Shown: positions 15,805-25,512, counted from the stretch's first letter. The stretch: 52,453 nucleotides of DNA from Candidatus Ruthenibacterium merdavium (GCA_019119935.1 DWWA01000052.1:1-52453); one strand, 5' to 3'. Program-made: numbers and translations. Notes: generated from the sequence alone by a model not told the origin.

Positions 15805-17376
15805 TTAAACCGTTACGTTCTTTTGCTCAAAGTGCTCGACGCCCTCGCACTGAATCGGCTCGCCGCGCCAGCCCTGAATGGTGACGTTTTCCAGGCTGAG
15901 CCAGCGCACATTGCGCGCCAGCATGCCGAGATGGGATACATCGTCAAAATCATCCATCATTGCCGCTTGGCCGGGCTGTGCATCCTCGGCAAAGGAAATC
16001 GAAAAATCCTTCATGGAAACGCGCTCGATGGGGCTTTCCGGCAAGCCGTAGAAAAAGCCGCCCGCCACTTCGCAGTTTTCGCAGACAATGTTTTCACATT
16101 CCAAGCTTCCCACCGCCGGGGTCATCTTGTCCACGGGCAGTTTTTCCTTGCTGCGCACATGGTCGCTGTGGCCGTCCGGGTCGCAGAAATAGAACATGTT
16201 AATGACAAACGGCGTTTTCACCCCGTCCATGTGTACGTTTCTAAAGTGCAAATCGGTCAAAAGGCTGCAATTGCCGCGCCCGCGCCGCGTTTTTAAGCGC
16301 AAGCCGCGGTCGGTGTTCTTCATCAGGCACTTTTCCACCCAAAGGCCGTATACGCCCGAAGAAATTTCGCTGCCCACTACCACTGCGCCGTGGCCGCGCT
16401 CCAAAAGGCAGTTGCGGATTTGCAAATTGCGGCACGGCTGATGGTGCACCGATCCCATGTAATACTTGCCGCTTTTGATGGCGATGCAGTCGTCACCAAC
16501 GGAGATTTTGACACCCAAAAGGCGCACATTTTCGCAGGATTCCGGGTCAAAGCCGTCGGTGTTCGGCACATCGGGCGGGTTTTGAATGAGCAAATCGAGC
16601 ACCTCCACGCCTTTGCAGTAATACGGGTGCACTGTCCAGCTGGGGCTGTTTTGCACGGTCACACCCACAAGGGAAACATGTTCGCAGCGGTTCAAAAATA
16701 CGGTGCGCGGACGCCACGCAATGCGGCGCACAAAGCGGTTTTCCCACCAGTCGGACTCCTGCGCGTTGGCGTCAATGACGCCCTGGCCCACAATCGCGGT
16801 ATTTTTGATGCCGATGCCGGTAATCAGCGAAGCAAAGCAGTCGATGGGGTTTCCCTCCCATGTGCCGAAGCTGATTTCACGGTCATCTTCCCCGATGATC
16901 ATTCCCGGCAAAACGGGATATTTTGCACGCTCGCTTGCGCCCAGCAGCACCGCGCCTTTTTCGAGATACAGCGTAATATCGGACGTTAAGAACAGCGGGT
17001 AAGTCAAATAGCGTCCTTTGGGGAAATACACCGTGCCGCCCGCCGGACATGCACTGATGGCTGCTTGCAGACACGCGGTGCACTCGGTTTTGCCGTCGTT
17101 TGCAGCGTGAAAGCGCATGACATCCAAAAAGGCAGATTCCGCCTTGGTTTTAAAATGACATTCGCCGCCCTGTGTGCCGTCTTTTGCACTGACACGCACA
17201 AAATAAACGGTGTCCGGCTGCAAGTCATACAAAGAAAACACATTTTTATTTCCGGTCATGTGCAGGGCATGATTCACATACACCTCATATTCAAAATCGG
17301 CATAGTACGGGGTATTGGTTTCAATTTCCAACACGGCCGCACGCGAAAAAATGGCTTGTACAGTCACTTTCAGCAT
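15805..17376 (-). CDS. Polygalacturonase-like glycoside hydrolase family 28
   Basis: A 523-aa GH28 enzyme. Residues 1-90 form an FN3-like domain, as in exopolygalacturonases, and the beta-helix follows. Catalytic motifs are NTDGFDPES (Asp), GDDCIAIKSG (two Asp), GHGAVVVGSE (His) and RLKTRRG (RIK-type substrate binding). No signal peptide is seen, so it likely releases galacturonate from oligomers in the cytoplasm. AGGAAGG precedes the start. It is the first gene of the minus-strand operon, divergent to AraC. Confidence 0.93.
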   Translation of the reverse strand: MLKVTVQAIFSRAAVLEIETNTPYYADFEYEVYVNHALHMTGNKNVFSLYDLQPDTVYFVRVSAKDGTQGGECHFKTKAESAFLDVMRFHAANDGKTECTACLQAAISACPAGGTVYFPKGRYLTYPLFLTSDITLYLEKGAVLLGASERAKYPVLPGMIIGEDDREISFGTWEGNPIDCFASLITGIGIKNTAIVGQGVIDANAQESDWWENRFVRRIAWRPRTVFLNRCEHVSLVGVTVQNSPSWTVHPYYCKGVEVLDLLIQNPPDVPNTDGFDPESCENVRLLGVKISVGDDCIAIKSGKYYMGSVHHQPCRNLQIRNCLLERGHGAVVVGSEISSGVYGLWVEKCLMKNTDRGLRLKTRRGRGNCSLLTDLHFRNVHMDGVKTPFVINMFYFCDPDGHSDHVRSKEKLPVDKMTPAVGSLECENIVCENCEVAGGFFYGLPESPIERVSMKDFSISFAEDAQPGQAAMMDDFDDVSHLGMLARNVRWLSLENVTIQGWRGEPIQCEGVEHFEQKNVTV

Positions 17377-17483
17377 AAAAAACCTTCCTGTCTACCGCGT
17401 TTCGCGGTTGTTGTTACTGCATTTATTTGTTATACTTATTTTAAGAAGATACGGATTTTGGAGTGAATCGGAGGGACAGCGGC

Positions 17484-18320
17484 ATGGTAAGAGAAGTGGT
17501 CTTCGCTCCACATTATGATTTTTTTGTAAGCTGGACACGCCGCCTTAGACGGCATAACATGAGCAGCTTTCATTTGCATCATAAATATGAGATTTACTAT
17601 CAGTGTGAGGGCACACGCCGCTTTTACATTGATGATTCCGTGTACAACATCAGCCCGGGCGGCATTGTTTTAATTCGGCCCAACGAAGTGCACAAAAGCG
17701 TGAATATTGACGACAACCCCCACGAGCGGTATGTGCTGAATTTCAGCGAACAATACTTGCAGCGGTTATTTGAAACCTTTGAGGGCATCGACTTTTTAGC
17801 ATGTTTTCATGGCCGTATTCATGTGCTGAACGCCCCGCCCCAGCAGCATACGCGCATTGGCTATTTGATGAAACAGCTGTGGGAGCTGGAGGGCAAAAAA
17901 AGCCCGGAGGATGAAGCACTGCGAAAAATGCGTCTGGCAGAAATGCTGATCTTGCTCAAGGAAATCGCGCAGGAATATCAGCCGCAAACGCCCAGCCAAC
18001 TGAACAAAACCGTGGAGCAGGTGCAAACCTATATTCATAAGCATTACACCCAGCCGTTGACGCTTTCCGGCATTGCGGCAGAATTTTTCATCAGCCCCAC
18101 TTATTTATCGCGCCTGTTCAAAAAGCACTTGAGCCTGAGCTTAATTGAGTATCTCAACAGTGTGCGCATTACCGCTGCGCGCAAAATGCTGGAACAGACT
18201 GATAAAAAAATCTCGGTCATTGCCGAGGAGAGCGGCTTTTCCACCACAGCGCATTTCAGTCGGTTGTTTAAAGAATACACCGGCCTTCCGCCGCAAAAAT
18301 ACCGCAAATTTTATCAATGA
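17484..18320 (+). CDS. AraC-family regulator of the pectin locus
   Basis: A 278-aa regulator with an N-terminal cupin sensing domain (about residues 20-150, with HLHHKYEIYYQ and a later GGIVLIRPNEVH) and two C-terminal HTH motifs ending in ISPTYLSRLFKKHL and GFSTTAHFSRLFKEYTG. ATG at 17484 is chosen because GGAGGG lies 8 nt upstream; the earlier GTG at 17463 has no such site. Its position between the enzyme and transporter operons makes it the probable activator, with a uronate or oligouronide as inducer. That is inference. Confidence 0.9.
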   Translation: MVREVVFAPHYDFFVSWTRRLRRHNMSSFHLHHKYEIYYQCEGTRRFYIDDSVYNISPGGIVLIRPNEVHKSVNIDDNPHERYVLNFSEQYLQRLFETFEGIDFLACFHGRIHVLNAPPQQHTRIGYLMKQLWELEGKKSPEDEALRKMRLAEMLILLKEIAQEYQPQTPSQLNKTVEQVQTYIHKHYTQPLTLSGIAAEFFISPTYLSRLFKKHLSLSLIEYLNSVRITAARKMLEQTDKKISVIAEESGFSTTAHFSRLFKEYTGLPPQKYRKFYQ

Positions 18321-18321
18321 C

Positions 18322-18353
18322 AAAGCCCCACCGCAGATGCGGCGGGGTTTGCC
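18322..18353. terminator. Terminator after AraC gene
   Basis: A stem of CCCCACCGC with GCGGCGGGG, one mismatch, with A- and T-tracts. It lies between the convergent AraC and permease genes. Confidence 0.65.
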
Positions 18354-18406
18354 TTTTGTGAAGCACAAGGAGAAAAAGCAGTTTCTGCTTTTTGGCTGCG
18401 TTTTGC

Positions 18407-19264
18407 TTAACCTTTCACACTGCCTGCGGAAATACCGTCGACAAACTTGTTTTGCGCAAGGAAGAACACAATCAAAGACGGCAAAATGGAAATTACGGAA
18501 ACTGCCAAAACACGGTTCCACGCAAAGCCGCTGTCGGCATCCATCGACAGCTTCACAAACAGGGCCGCCGGGTAGCGCTGCGGCGTTTTGACATAAAGCA
18601 GCGGGCCCATGAAGTCGTTGGACGACCACATAAACTGGAACAGTGCCACGGAGATCAGCGCCGGGCTGAGCATGGGCGCAATCACCTTGCACAGTGTTTG
18701 AAACGAGTTGCACCCGTCAATCTGCGCGGCTTCGTCCAAATCGCGCGGCACGCCTCGCATAAACTGCACCAGCATGAAAATAAAATAGCTTTCCGTTGCA
18801 AACAGCGTGGGGATAATCAGCGCGGCGTACCACTGAGAGTCCACCCAGCCGAAATTATTGAACAGCAAATACTGCGGTACATTGAGCACCACCTGCGGCA
18901 AAAACAGCATGCAGAGCATCAGCGCAAAGAAAAAGTTTTTGCCCTTAAAGTTGAAACGGCCAAAGCCATAGGCAGTTACCAGTGAGGAAATAACGGTAAA
19001 AAGAACTTTCGGAATCACATAGGAATAGGTGTTGATCATTGAGCGCAGAATGTCAATGTCGCCGCCGTAGTTGTTCAGCGCGTCAATATAGCCCTGAAGC
19101 GTGGGATTCTTCGGAAAAATGCCGATGCCGGAAAAAATTTCGTTGTTTGTTTTAAACGTTGCGCCAATCATCCACAGCAGGGGATAAATCATCACAAAGC
19201 CCACCGCGATTAACACAACGTATTTCAAAAATGTTGCAATATGATTTCGTGCGCGTACTGTCAT
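18407..19264 (-). CDS. Carbohydrate ABC transporter permease (MalG/YesQ type)
   Basis: A 285-aa protein with six transmembrane helices and the coupling EAA loop DEAAQIDGCNSFQTLCKVIAP-like segment at about residues 190-210. It belongs to the CUT1 sugar importer class. It follows the other permease by 6 bp. No ATPase is encoded in the locus; CUT1 importers of this kind commonly share an MsmX-type ATPase, so that partner is presumably elsewhere. Confidence 0.9.
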   Translation of the reverse strand: MTVRARNHIATFLKYVVLIAVGFVMIYPLLWMIGATFKTNNEIFSGIGIFPKNPTLQGYIDALNNYGGDIDILRSMINTYSYVIPKVLFTVISSLVTAYGFGRFNFKGKNFFFALMLCMLFLPQVVLNVPQYLLFNNFGWVDSQWYAALIIPTLFATESYFIFMLVQFMRGVPRDLDEAAQIDGCNSFQTLCKVIAPMLSPALISVALFQFMWSSNDFMGPLLYVKTPQRYPAALFVKLSMDADSGFAWNRVLAVSVISILPSLIVFFLAQNKFVDGISAGSVKG

Positions 19265-19270
19265 GATTCA

Positions 19271-20197
19271 TCACTTCCCTTCGTCGCCGTAATAGACCCA
19301 GTATTTCTGGCTGAGGAACGCCGCAGCCGTGAACACCAGCACAATGATAAACATGATCCAGGCAAGGGCGCTTGCCATGCCGAAGTCGTTTTGCTTAAAG
19401 CCGTAGTTGTAAACCAGCAGACTGATGAGCGTTGTGGAGTTGCGCGGGCCTCCCTGTGTAATGATGTACGGGCCGTTGAACTCTTGGAATGCTTGGCAGA
19501 TCTGCGTGATGAGGTTATAGAAAATCACCGGCGTCAAAAGCGGCAGCGTAATGCTGAAAAATTGTTTCCACTTGCTCGCGCCGTCAATGGTGGCGGCTTC
19601 GTACAAATCTTCGGGAATGGCTTTCAGCGCCGCTAAGAAAATCACCATCGCCGAGCCGAACTGCCACACACGCAAAAAGCAAATAATGAACAGTGCGTAG
19701 CCAGGGTCAGAGAGCCAAGACGGACCCTCGATGCCGAAAAAGCCCAGCGCCGTGTTGACAAGACCTTCGTCGCGGAAAATAGCTTTCCACAAAACAGAGA
19801 TGGCAACACTGCCGCCCAAAATGGACGGGATATAGTATGCCGTGCGGAAAAAGTTGACGCCCTTAATTTTGAAATTGAGGATATAGGCGATAAACAGCGC
19901 AAACGCCAGCTTTAAGGGCACGGTGATAAATGCATACTTAAACGTTGTGGAAAGAGCCGTAGTAATTTTAGAAGATGTAAATGCTTCCTGATAGTTCATC
20001 AAACCCCACTCGGTAATGCCCTTGTGCAGGTTAAAGTCGGAAAAGCTGTAAATCAGCGAAGAGCCGAACGGATACAGCTTGAAAACCAAAAAGCCGATCA
20101 GCCAAGGCAGAATATAGAAAAAGCCGATATTGCTTTTTAGTACATCCACCAGCGTTTTTTTCGAGTTCAACGCGCCTGCCGGTGCCGATGTTTTCAT
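19271..20197 (-). CDS. Carbohydrate ABC transporter permease (MalF/YesP type)
   Basis: A 308-aa CUT1 permease with an N-terminal cytoplasmic tail, six membrane helices and an EAA loop reading YEAATIDGASKWKQFF. It pairs with the 18407 permease. Upstream neighbours are the binding protein at 20286-21611, downstream the second permease. AAGGAAGG precedes its start. Confidence 0.9.
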   Translation of the reverse strand: MKTSAPAGALNSKKTLVDVLKSNIGFFYILPWLIGFLVFKLYPFGSSLIYSFSDFNLHKGITEWGLMNYQEAFTSSKITTALSTTFKYAFITVPLKLAFALFIAYILNFKIKGVNFFRTAYYIPSILGGSVAISVLWKAIFRDEGLVNTALGFFGIEGPSWLSDPGYALFIICFLRVWQFGSAMVIFLAALKAIPEDLYEAATIDGASKWKQFFSITLPLLTPVIFYNLITQICQAFQEFNGPYIITQGGPRNSTTLISLLVYNYGFKQNDFGMASALAWIMFIIVLVFTAAAFLSQKYWVYYGDEGK

Positions 20198-20285
20198 CGT
20201 TCCTCATCCTTCCTTTCAAAAAAACAGGGTGTCTGCACCGTTTGTTTCAACAGTGCAAAGCACCCAATTTTGTTGTCAAAAGCGC

Positions 20286-21611
20286 TTATGCGCCCAGCAC
20301 CTCGTTTGTGCCGTCAATCAGAATTTCTGCGGCGGTAGCAACGTCATAGTCGCCGTAAGAAAGGCCGCCCATCACGTCGTAGTAAATGCCGTCGGTGTTC
20401 TTCAAGGAAGCATCCTCAAAGTGGTAATCCAGCGTAAACTCTGCATTTTCTACCACAACGGCGTTCGCTTCAGCCACTATCTCGTTGAGCGTGCCGGCTG
20501 CTTCGGCGGCCTCGCGGCCCGCTTGGGACAGGGGAACGCCGCGCTCGCCGCCCATCAGAGCAGCACCCTCTTCTTCATTCAGCAGGAAGTTGATCACTTT
20601 GGCTGCTTCTTCGGGGTTTTTGCAGGTTTGGGTGATCGCAAAGCCCAGAGAAATCTTAGTGTAAGCGCCGTTGTAATCGCCAAAGCCCGTCAAGTAACCG
20701 CCCACGGACAGGGTCATGCCTTCATCCAGCGCACAAGAAACTTTCTCTGCGGCGGAGTCCCACTCGAAAATGCCGCCGTAACGGCCATCCATCATTTTCG
20801 GGTTTTTATCCAGCGACTCTGCGCCGTCACCAGCCAAAGTTGCCAAGGTGGGAATGACATGCGCTTCTTCCAAATCTTTAATCAGCCGGAGGCCGTACTC
20901 CACTTCCTCCTGCGTATAGTTCAAAACGCCGTCTTCAATCCAGGGCTTGCCGTACTTAGACTGAAGTACATAAACCAGAAATAACGCACGGTCGAGCTCG
21001 TTCATCGCCAAGGGGTAAGCGTCGTCGCCGATATTCTCTTTAAAGGCAGTGCCTGCGGCGATCAAATCGTCATACGTTTTCGGCACTTCAATGCCGGCGT
21101 TTTCAAAGCTTTTTTCGTTCCAGAAGAACAAACGGCCGGAAACCGCGGTGGGAACACAAAGCACTTTTCCGTCAACGGTGCAGGACTCCAACACCTTAGA
21201 ATCAAACTGGGTGAGATCCAAATAATCGGAAACGGTGTTCAAATCAAGGAACGTGCTGCCGTCGTTGTCATAGGCAAAAATCCAGTTCCAGTTTACCTGG
21301 CAAATGTCTTCCGCCGTGCCCGCAAAGAAAGAAGTGGACATGGCATCTTCCCAGCCGGTCCATGCGCCGTAGTGGGTTTTAAACGTAGTTTCAGGGTGTG
21401 CCGCGGTGTAAGCGTCCAGCGCCGCCTGCGTCGCTTCGTGACGTGTATCGCCGCCCCACCAAGAAACAGAGAGCTGGCCTTCGCCGCCTGCCGCGGCAGA
21501 AGCAGTTCCGGAAGCCGCACCGGAATTTGCCGTAGAAGACGCTGCGCCGCAGCCCGCCAGCATGCTGACTGCCATGCAGGCGGCAACGCCCATTGCCAAA
21601 ACTTTTTTCAT
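20286..21611 (-). CDS. Extracellular sugar-binding lipoprotein of the ABC importer
   Basis: A 441-aa solute-binding protein. The lipoprotein signal is clear: a basic start, a hydrophobic core, and the lipobox MLAGC with Cys at about residue 21, followed by a Ser/Ala/Gly-rich linker. The mature part has the CUT1 binding-protein layout. The start at 21611 follows AAGGAGT; a longer frame upstream has no ribosome binding site. By context it captures oligogalacturonides, resembling YesO-type proteins. Confidence 0.9.
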   Translation of the reverse strand: MKKVLAMGVAACMAVSMLAGCGAASSTANSGAASGTASAAAGGEGQLSVSWWGGDTRHEATQAALDAYTAAHPETTFKTHYGAWTGWEDAMSTSFFAGTAEDICQVNWNWIFAYDNDGSTFLDLNTVSDYLDLTQFDSKVLESCTVDGKVLCVPTAVSGRLFFWNEKSFENAGIEVPKTYDDLIAAGTAFKENIGDDAYPLAMNELDRALFLVYVLQSKYGKPWIEDGVLNYTQEEVEYGLRLIKDLEEAHVIPTLATLAGDGAESLDKNPKMMDGRYGGIFEWDSAAEKVSCALDEGMTLSVGGYLTGFGDYNGAYTKISLGFAITQTCKNPEEAAKVINFLLNEEEGAALMGGERGVPLSQAGREAAEAAGTLNEIVAEANAVVVENAEFTLDYHFEDASLKNTDGIYYDVMGGLSYGDYDVATAAEILIDGTNEVLGA

Positions 21612-21829
21612 ACCGATTACTCCTTTTTCACGAAATTGGTTCTCGAGAACGACCATCTTTGTGTAGCTCCCATTGTAGCGTATTCTTTCAGACAAAAAAA
21701 CGTCATTTTTAAACCATTCTAGGAAAAATCGTGCATATTTTGCACACATTTATTTCCGAAAAAACGAATTATACAATTGAAGTTTATGTTTTTTGTGCAA
21801 TTTCACTACGCGAATTTTGACAGCAAAAA

Positions 21830-21858
21830 GCCCGGCGATCTCAAAAAGACCGTCGGGC
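21830..21858 (-). terminator. Terminator of the oleate hydratase gene
   Basis: On the minus strand GCCCGACGGTC pairs with GATCGCCGGGC and is followed by TTTTTGC. One G-U pair and an internal mismatch interrupt the stem. Confidence 0.75.
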
Positions 21859-21887
21859 GTTTCATTGTACTTTTTAAAAAATCGGGA

Positions 21888-23855
21888 TTACTCACCGCGC
21901 AAAATTCCGTGCTCGCGCAGCAATTTTTCAATCACAGTTCCTTTCACGGCTTTCAGAGCCGGTTTTTTCAAAAGCTTCAGCGGGCCGGGCAGCTCCATGT
22001 CAAGGGGCGATTTGCCGTCCATCAAACACACCGAGCTGTCGAGCAAGGCGCGGATATCATAAACGCTGGCCCATACCTCCGGCACGCCGCGGTCTACACC
22101 GAGCAAGCCATACACCGCTTCCATGGCCGTGCGCACGGAATACTCCGTGGTAAACACCGTGTCGCGCGGGGTTTCGGCAAACTGGCCCAAAAAGGCAAAG
22201 TTTACACAGCCGTCGGGAATCACGTCGGGGCGGTCACCCTTGGCTCTCGGCATAAAGAATGCAGTGATATACGGCATCATGGTGGGAACGCACACGGCGC
22301 TGTGCTCGGCCAAATCGGCAATCTGCTCTTCGGGCACGCCGAGATGATACAGCCATTCTTCGGTAATTTCACGGCCGGTGCAGTCCTTCATCGGCTTTTT
22401 CACATAATCGCCGGGCACATCGGTAAACAGGCCATACACCCAAACGCAGACTTTTTCGGGGTCTTGCGCTTTGAACTGGCCTTGGCGGTTGATTGTCCAG
22501 CTCAAAAGCCAGCTGGAATCCTTGCAACTGACAATGCCGCCCGTGACTACTTTTCCGGTGCGCGGGTCGCGCTTGCAGATATTGGTGATATAGGGCAGAA
22601 TTTTATCGTCCAGCGTGGTGATGGTGGCCGACTCCCAATTGGTTTTGGAAATATCAGAACAGAATTTTTCCGGACGGCCGAACGCCGGGTCTTGCTTTGC
22701 AATATTTTTCCACAGGCTCCAGCAGCCGCTGGTGCGCACTTCGGCGTCGCCGTTCGGGGCGTGGTTCTGGTCGCCGTAAACAGTGCCTTCGGTGCAAGAA
22801 CCGTTTGTCACAAACACAAGGTCATTTTCCGTCAGCACAATGCCGCGCTCTGTGCCGTTTACTTTACATTCAATGGCGGTTGCCGTTTTTTTGCCGTCCT
22901 TGATGTCAAACAAAACGTTGGTAACCTCGGTGTTGAACTGGAAGTCTACGCCTGCGGCTTCGAGGTATTTCTGCATGGGCAGGATAAGCGATTCATACTG
23001 ATTGTAGCGCGTAAATTTCAGGGCGCTGAAATCGGGCAGACCTGCAATATGATGGATAAAGCGCTGGAAGTAGAGCTTCATCTCCAAGGCGCTGTGCCAG
23101 TTTTCAAAGGCAAACATCGTGCGCCAGTACAGCCAGAATGTGGAGCTGAACACCTCGTCATCAAACACATCTTCAATGGTTTTGTCGTAGAGGTCTTCGT
23201 CCGGCGTCATAAAGAGTTTGACAATCTGCATGCACGCCTTTTGGCTTAAATCAAACTTTCCGTCGGTGTGCGCATCCTCGCCGCGGTTCACGGTAGCACG
23301 GCAAAGCGAATAGTTGGGGTCGTGCTTATTCAGCCAGTAAAATTCATCGAGCACCGAAGCGCCGGGCGTTTCCAGCGACGGAATGGAGCGGAACAAGTCC
23401 CACAGACATTCAAAATGGTTTTCCATTTCGCGCCCGCCGCGCATAATATAGCCGCGGCTGGAATCATAAATGCCGTCGCACGCGCCGCCCGCAATGTCCA
23501 TTGCTTCTAAGATGTGAATGTGTGAGCCGGGCATTTGGCCGTCACGCACCAAAAAGCATGCCGCCGCCAGTGACGCAAGGCCGCTGCCTACAATATAGGC
23601 GTGCTTTTGGTCGACGCCTTCGGGTTTTTCCGGGCGGGCAAATGCCTCGTAGTTTCCGTTTGTGTAATAAATGCCTTTGCTGTTTTTTTCGTGCCGCCCC
23701 AGCTCTGTGTTTCGGTAGGGCTGCGCAGATTCAGCTTTTACTGCCTGCGCTTTCTTTTTTGTATCACTTTTCTTTTTTGCTGCTACAGCGGCGGCGCTTG
23801 CACCCGCAAGGCCCGCGGCGGCTGCGGCAATGGCTGCAATCTGTTTTCCGGTCAT
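21888..23855 (-). CDS. ohyA: Oleate hydratase with N-terminal hydrophobic anchor
   Basis: A 655-aa FAD-dependent fatty acid hydratase of the myosin-cross-reactive antigen family, which adds water to the cis-9 double bond of oleate and related acids. The nucleotide-binding motif is VGSGLASLAAA (about residue 89 on), followed by LEAMDIAGGACDG, and later family blocks such as MRGGREMENHFECLWDL and TNGSCTEG. Residues 1-27 form a hydrophobic Ala-rich helix followed by a Lys-rich stretch; most family members lack this and are peripheral membrane or soluble. It probably tethers the enzyme to the membrane or directs it there. The preceding region carries weak promoter elements. Confidence 0.93.
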   Translation of the reverse strand: MTGKQIAAIAAAAAGLAGASAAAVAAKKKSDTKKKAQAVKAESAQPYRNTELGRHEKNSKGIYYTNGNYEAFARPEKPEGVDQKHAYIVGSGLASLAAACFLVRDGQMPGSHIHILEAMDIAGGACDGIYDSSRGYIMRGGREMENHFECLWDLFRSIPSLETPGASVLDEFYWLNKHDPNYSLCRATVNRGEDAHTDGKFDLSQKACMQIVKLFMTPDEDLYDKTIEDVFDDEVFSSTFWLYWRTMFAFENWHSALEMKLYFQRFIHHIAGLPDFSALKFTRYNQYESLILPMQKYLEAAGVDFQFNTEVTNVLFDIKDGKKTATAIECKVNGTERGIVLTENDLVFVTNGSCTEGTVYGDQNHAPNGDAEVRTSGCWSLWKNIAKQDPAFGRPEKFCSDISKTNWESATITTLDDKILPYITNICKRDPRTGKVVTGGIVSCKDSSWLLSWTINRQGQFKAQDPEKVCVWVYGLFTDVPGDYVKKPMKDCTGREITEEWLYHLGVPEEQIADLAEHSAVCVPTMMPYITAFFMPRAKGDRPDVIPDGCVNFAFLGQFAETPRDTVFTTEYSVRTAMEAVYGLLGVDRGVPEVWASVYDIRALLDSSVCLMDGKSPLDMELPGPLKLLKKPALKAVKGTVIEKLLREHGILRGE

Positions 23856-23958
23856 GAAAAAACCACCTTTCCAGTGAACCCGGCTGCCCGGGAATTTCTT
23901 GTTTCTATGGCTTTATCATACCCCGTTGATACCGTTTTTACCATTAGCAAAACAGGCC

Positions 23959-23981
23959 CGGTGATAAAAAACTTATCACCG
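23959..23981. terminator. Hairpin between TetR and oleate hydratase genes
   Basis: CGGTGATAA/TTATCACCG is a 9-bp perfect stem around AAAAC. On the minus strand it can end the TetR transcript; it could also be a regulator binding site, being an inverted repeat close to the oleate hydratase promoter. Confidence 0.5.
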
Positions 23982-24053
23982 AGCCCATTTTGTAAAGATG
24001 ATTTTCACGCTGCCGTCACTGCGGCTGCGAAAAAATGTGAAGATTCAAACTTT

Positions 24054-24623
24054 TTAAAAAGCGCCGAGGTTTTCCGAAAAATTGTGAATGGAGTTCGACA
24101 CATTGCCCTGCATGGTCAAGCTCATCTTGCGCACAATGACATGATAATCGGCGTGCATCCCCTGCTTAATCCAATCAAGCAAAATTCCGACAAAGCTATA
24201 CTTATAAAACTCCGCAATAAAAGCTTTGTCCTCTTGTGAAATCGGCGCACCCTTGCTTTTCTCCTCCACGACATCACGAATCAAACCATAGGTGAGCTGA
24301 TACAAAAAACTTTCCATGCGCTCGCGGCTGATACAGCGGTAGGCGTTGCTGACAAAGGCTTTGTTTTCCAGCACCGCCTCAAAAATTTGGGCCAGACCTT
24401 CCTGCCAAGTGTCGTAAGTCTTTTTACCCGCCAGCGCCTTGGTGACATCTTCAAGGCACACCCATTCCACCAGGTCGTACAAATCTTTAAAGTGATAGTA
24501 AAACGCCATGCGGCTGATGCCGCAGGTGTCCGTAATATCCCGAATCGTGATTTTATCGAGCGGCTTTTTCTGCATTAGCTGCTTTAAAGATGCTTCCAGC
24601 GCTTGCTTTGTCACATTCGACAT
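24054..24623 (-). CDS. TetR-family regulator with DhaS-like C-terminal domain
   Basis: A 189-aa TetR-type protein. The N-terminal HTH is visible in KITIRDITDTCGISRMAFYYHFKD (split by the helices around residues 24-47), and the rest is the helical ligand domain of the TetR_C_8/DhaS-like subgroup. ATG at 24623 is selected since GGAGG lies about 12 nt upstream. It sits directly upstream of the oleate hydratase on the same strand; a fatty-acid-responsive repressor of that gene is the natural inference. Confidence 0.85.
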   Translation of the reverse strand: MSNVTKQALEASLKQLMQKKPLDKITIRDITDTCGISRMAFYYHFKDLYDLVEWVCLEDVTKALAGKKTYDTWQEGLAQIFEAVLENKAFVSNAYRCISRERMESFLYQLTYGLIRDVVEEKSKGAPISQEDKAFIAEFYKYSFVGILLDWIKQGMHADYHVIVRKMSLTMQGNVSNSIHNFSENLGAF

Positions 24624-24687
24624 TCTTTCTTTGCGCCTCCTTTTCCTGTCCGCTCCGTTTTCGTCCAAAACAGGCAGCGTTTCCGTT

Positions 24688-25449
24688 TTACAAAATCCAG
24701 TGCTGTACGGCGTCACACAAAAACTTTGCACAGCCGGGTACATCCTTGTCATAGTAGGCCGTGAAACGCTCGTCCATCACATAGAGCTGCGCAATACCCC
24801 GGTGCCGCCGGGGCGTGTAGTGACGGTCTGGCACGCGCAGCCAATCGCGGTGCAGCTCGGCGATTTCACGCCCGGCTGCTTCCTCTGGGCTTTGCCCCGC
24901 CTTTACCGCCTCTTCCAGCTTTGCTTGCAGTGTTTTTCCCAGCGTTTCAAAAGCAGCATACTGCTCTTCGCTCAAGCCTAAAAAGGTTTCCTGTGCGTCC
25001 TTTGCTTCTTGTTCTCCGTACTTCTCACGCACCTCTCTGCCGTACTTTGCTTCGTTTTCTGCGGCAGCGCGGCGCTTGAATGCTTCAAATTTTTTCTCGT
25101 TGCTCATGGGCTGATCCCTCTCTTGTGCCTCAATGGTATCTTTGACCGACTGAATCAAACCGTCCAATTCGGCGCGCTGATGTTCCAGTGCCTGCAAATG
25201 ACGGCGCAGTGCGGCCAAACGGTCAAAAGAAGGGTCATCTAAGCAAGCCTTGATCGAGCGAAGTTCTACCCCCAGTGCGCGGTAAAACAAAATGTCCTGA
25301 AGGCGGTCTACGTCCGCTTGGGTATAGCGTCGGTAGCCGTTTTCTGCCGCGCGCTGCGGCTTTAGTAGGCCGAGCGTATCATACCAGCGCAGGGTGCGCG
25401 TAGTTACGCCCGAAAGCTTCGCCAGCTGCTGAATGGAATATTCGGCCAT
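24688..25449 (-). CDS. MerR-family regulator with TipAS domain
   Basis: A 253-aa regulator. Residues 1-75 are the MerR winged HTH (SIQQLAKLSGVTTRTLRWYD, then NGYRRYTQAD), residues 75-112 the dimerisation coiled coil, and residues about 130-250 a TipAS domain, which in TipA binds thiopeptides and other drugs in a hydrophobic cleft. The 3' end is 64 bp from the TetR start. It may control a drug response or the neighbouring regulators. Confidence 0.9.
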   Translation of the reverse strand: MAEYSIQQLAKLSGVTTRTLRWYDTLGLLKPQRAAENGYRRYTQADVDRLQDILFYRALGVELRSIKACLDDPSFDRLAALRRHLQALEHQRAELDGLIQSVKDTIEAQERDQPMSNEKKFEAFKRRAAAENEAKYGREVREKYGEQEAKDAQETFLGLSEEQYAAFETLGKTLQAKLEEAVKAGQSPEEAAGREIAELHRDWLRVPDRHYTPRRHRGIAQLYVMDERFTAYYDKDVPGCAKFLCDAVQHWIL

Positions 25450-25512
25450 GCTTTCCCCTCCTTCGCCCCCAGTATAACCCTTGACGCAGCGGAAAGGTCA
25501 AGCAAAAATTTT

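Noticed and set aside
21777-23249. A 490-codon plus-strand frame
   Set aside because: It is the antisense shadow of the oleate hydratase gene, whose motifs are unmistakable on the minus strand.
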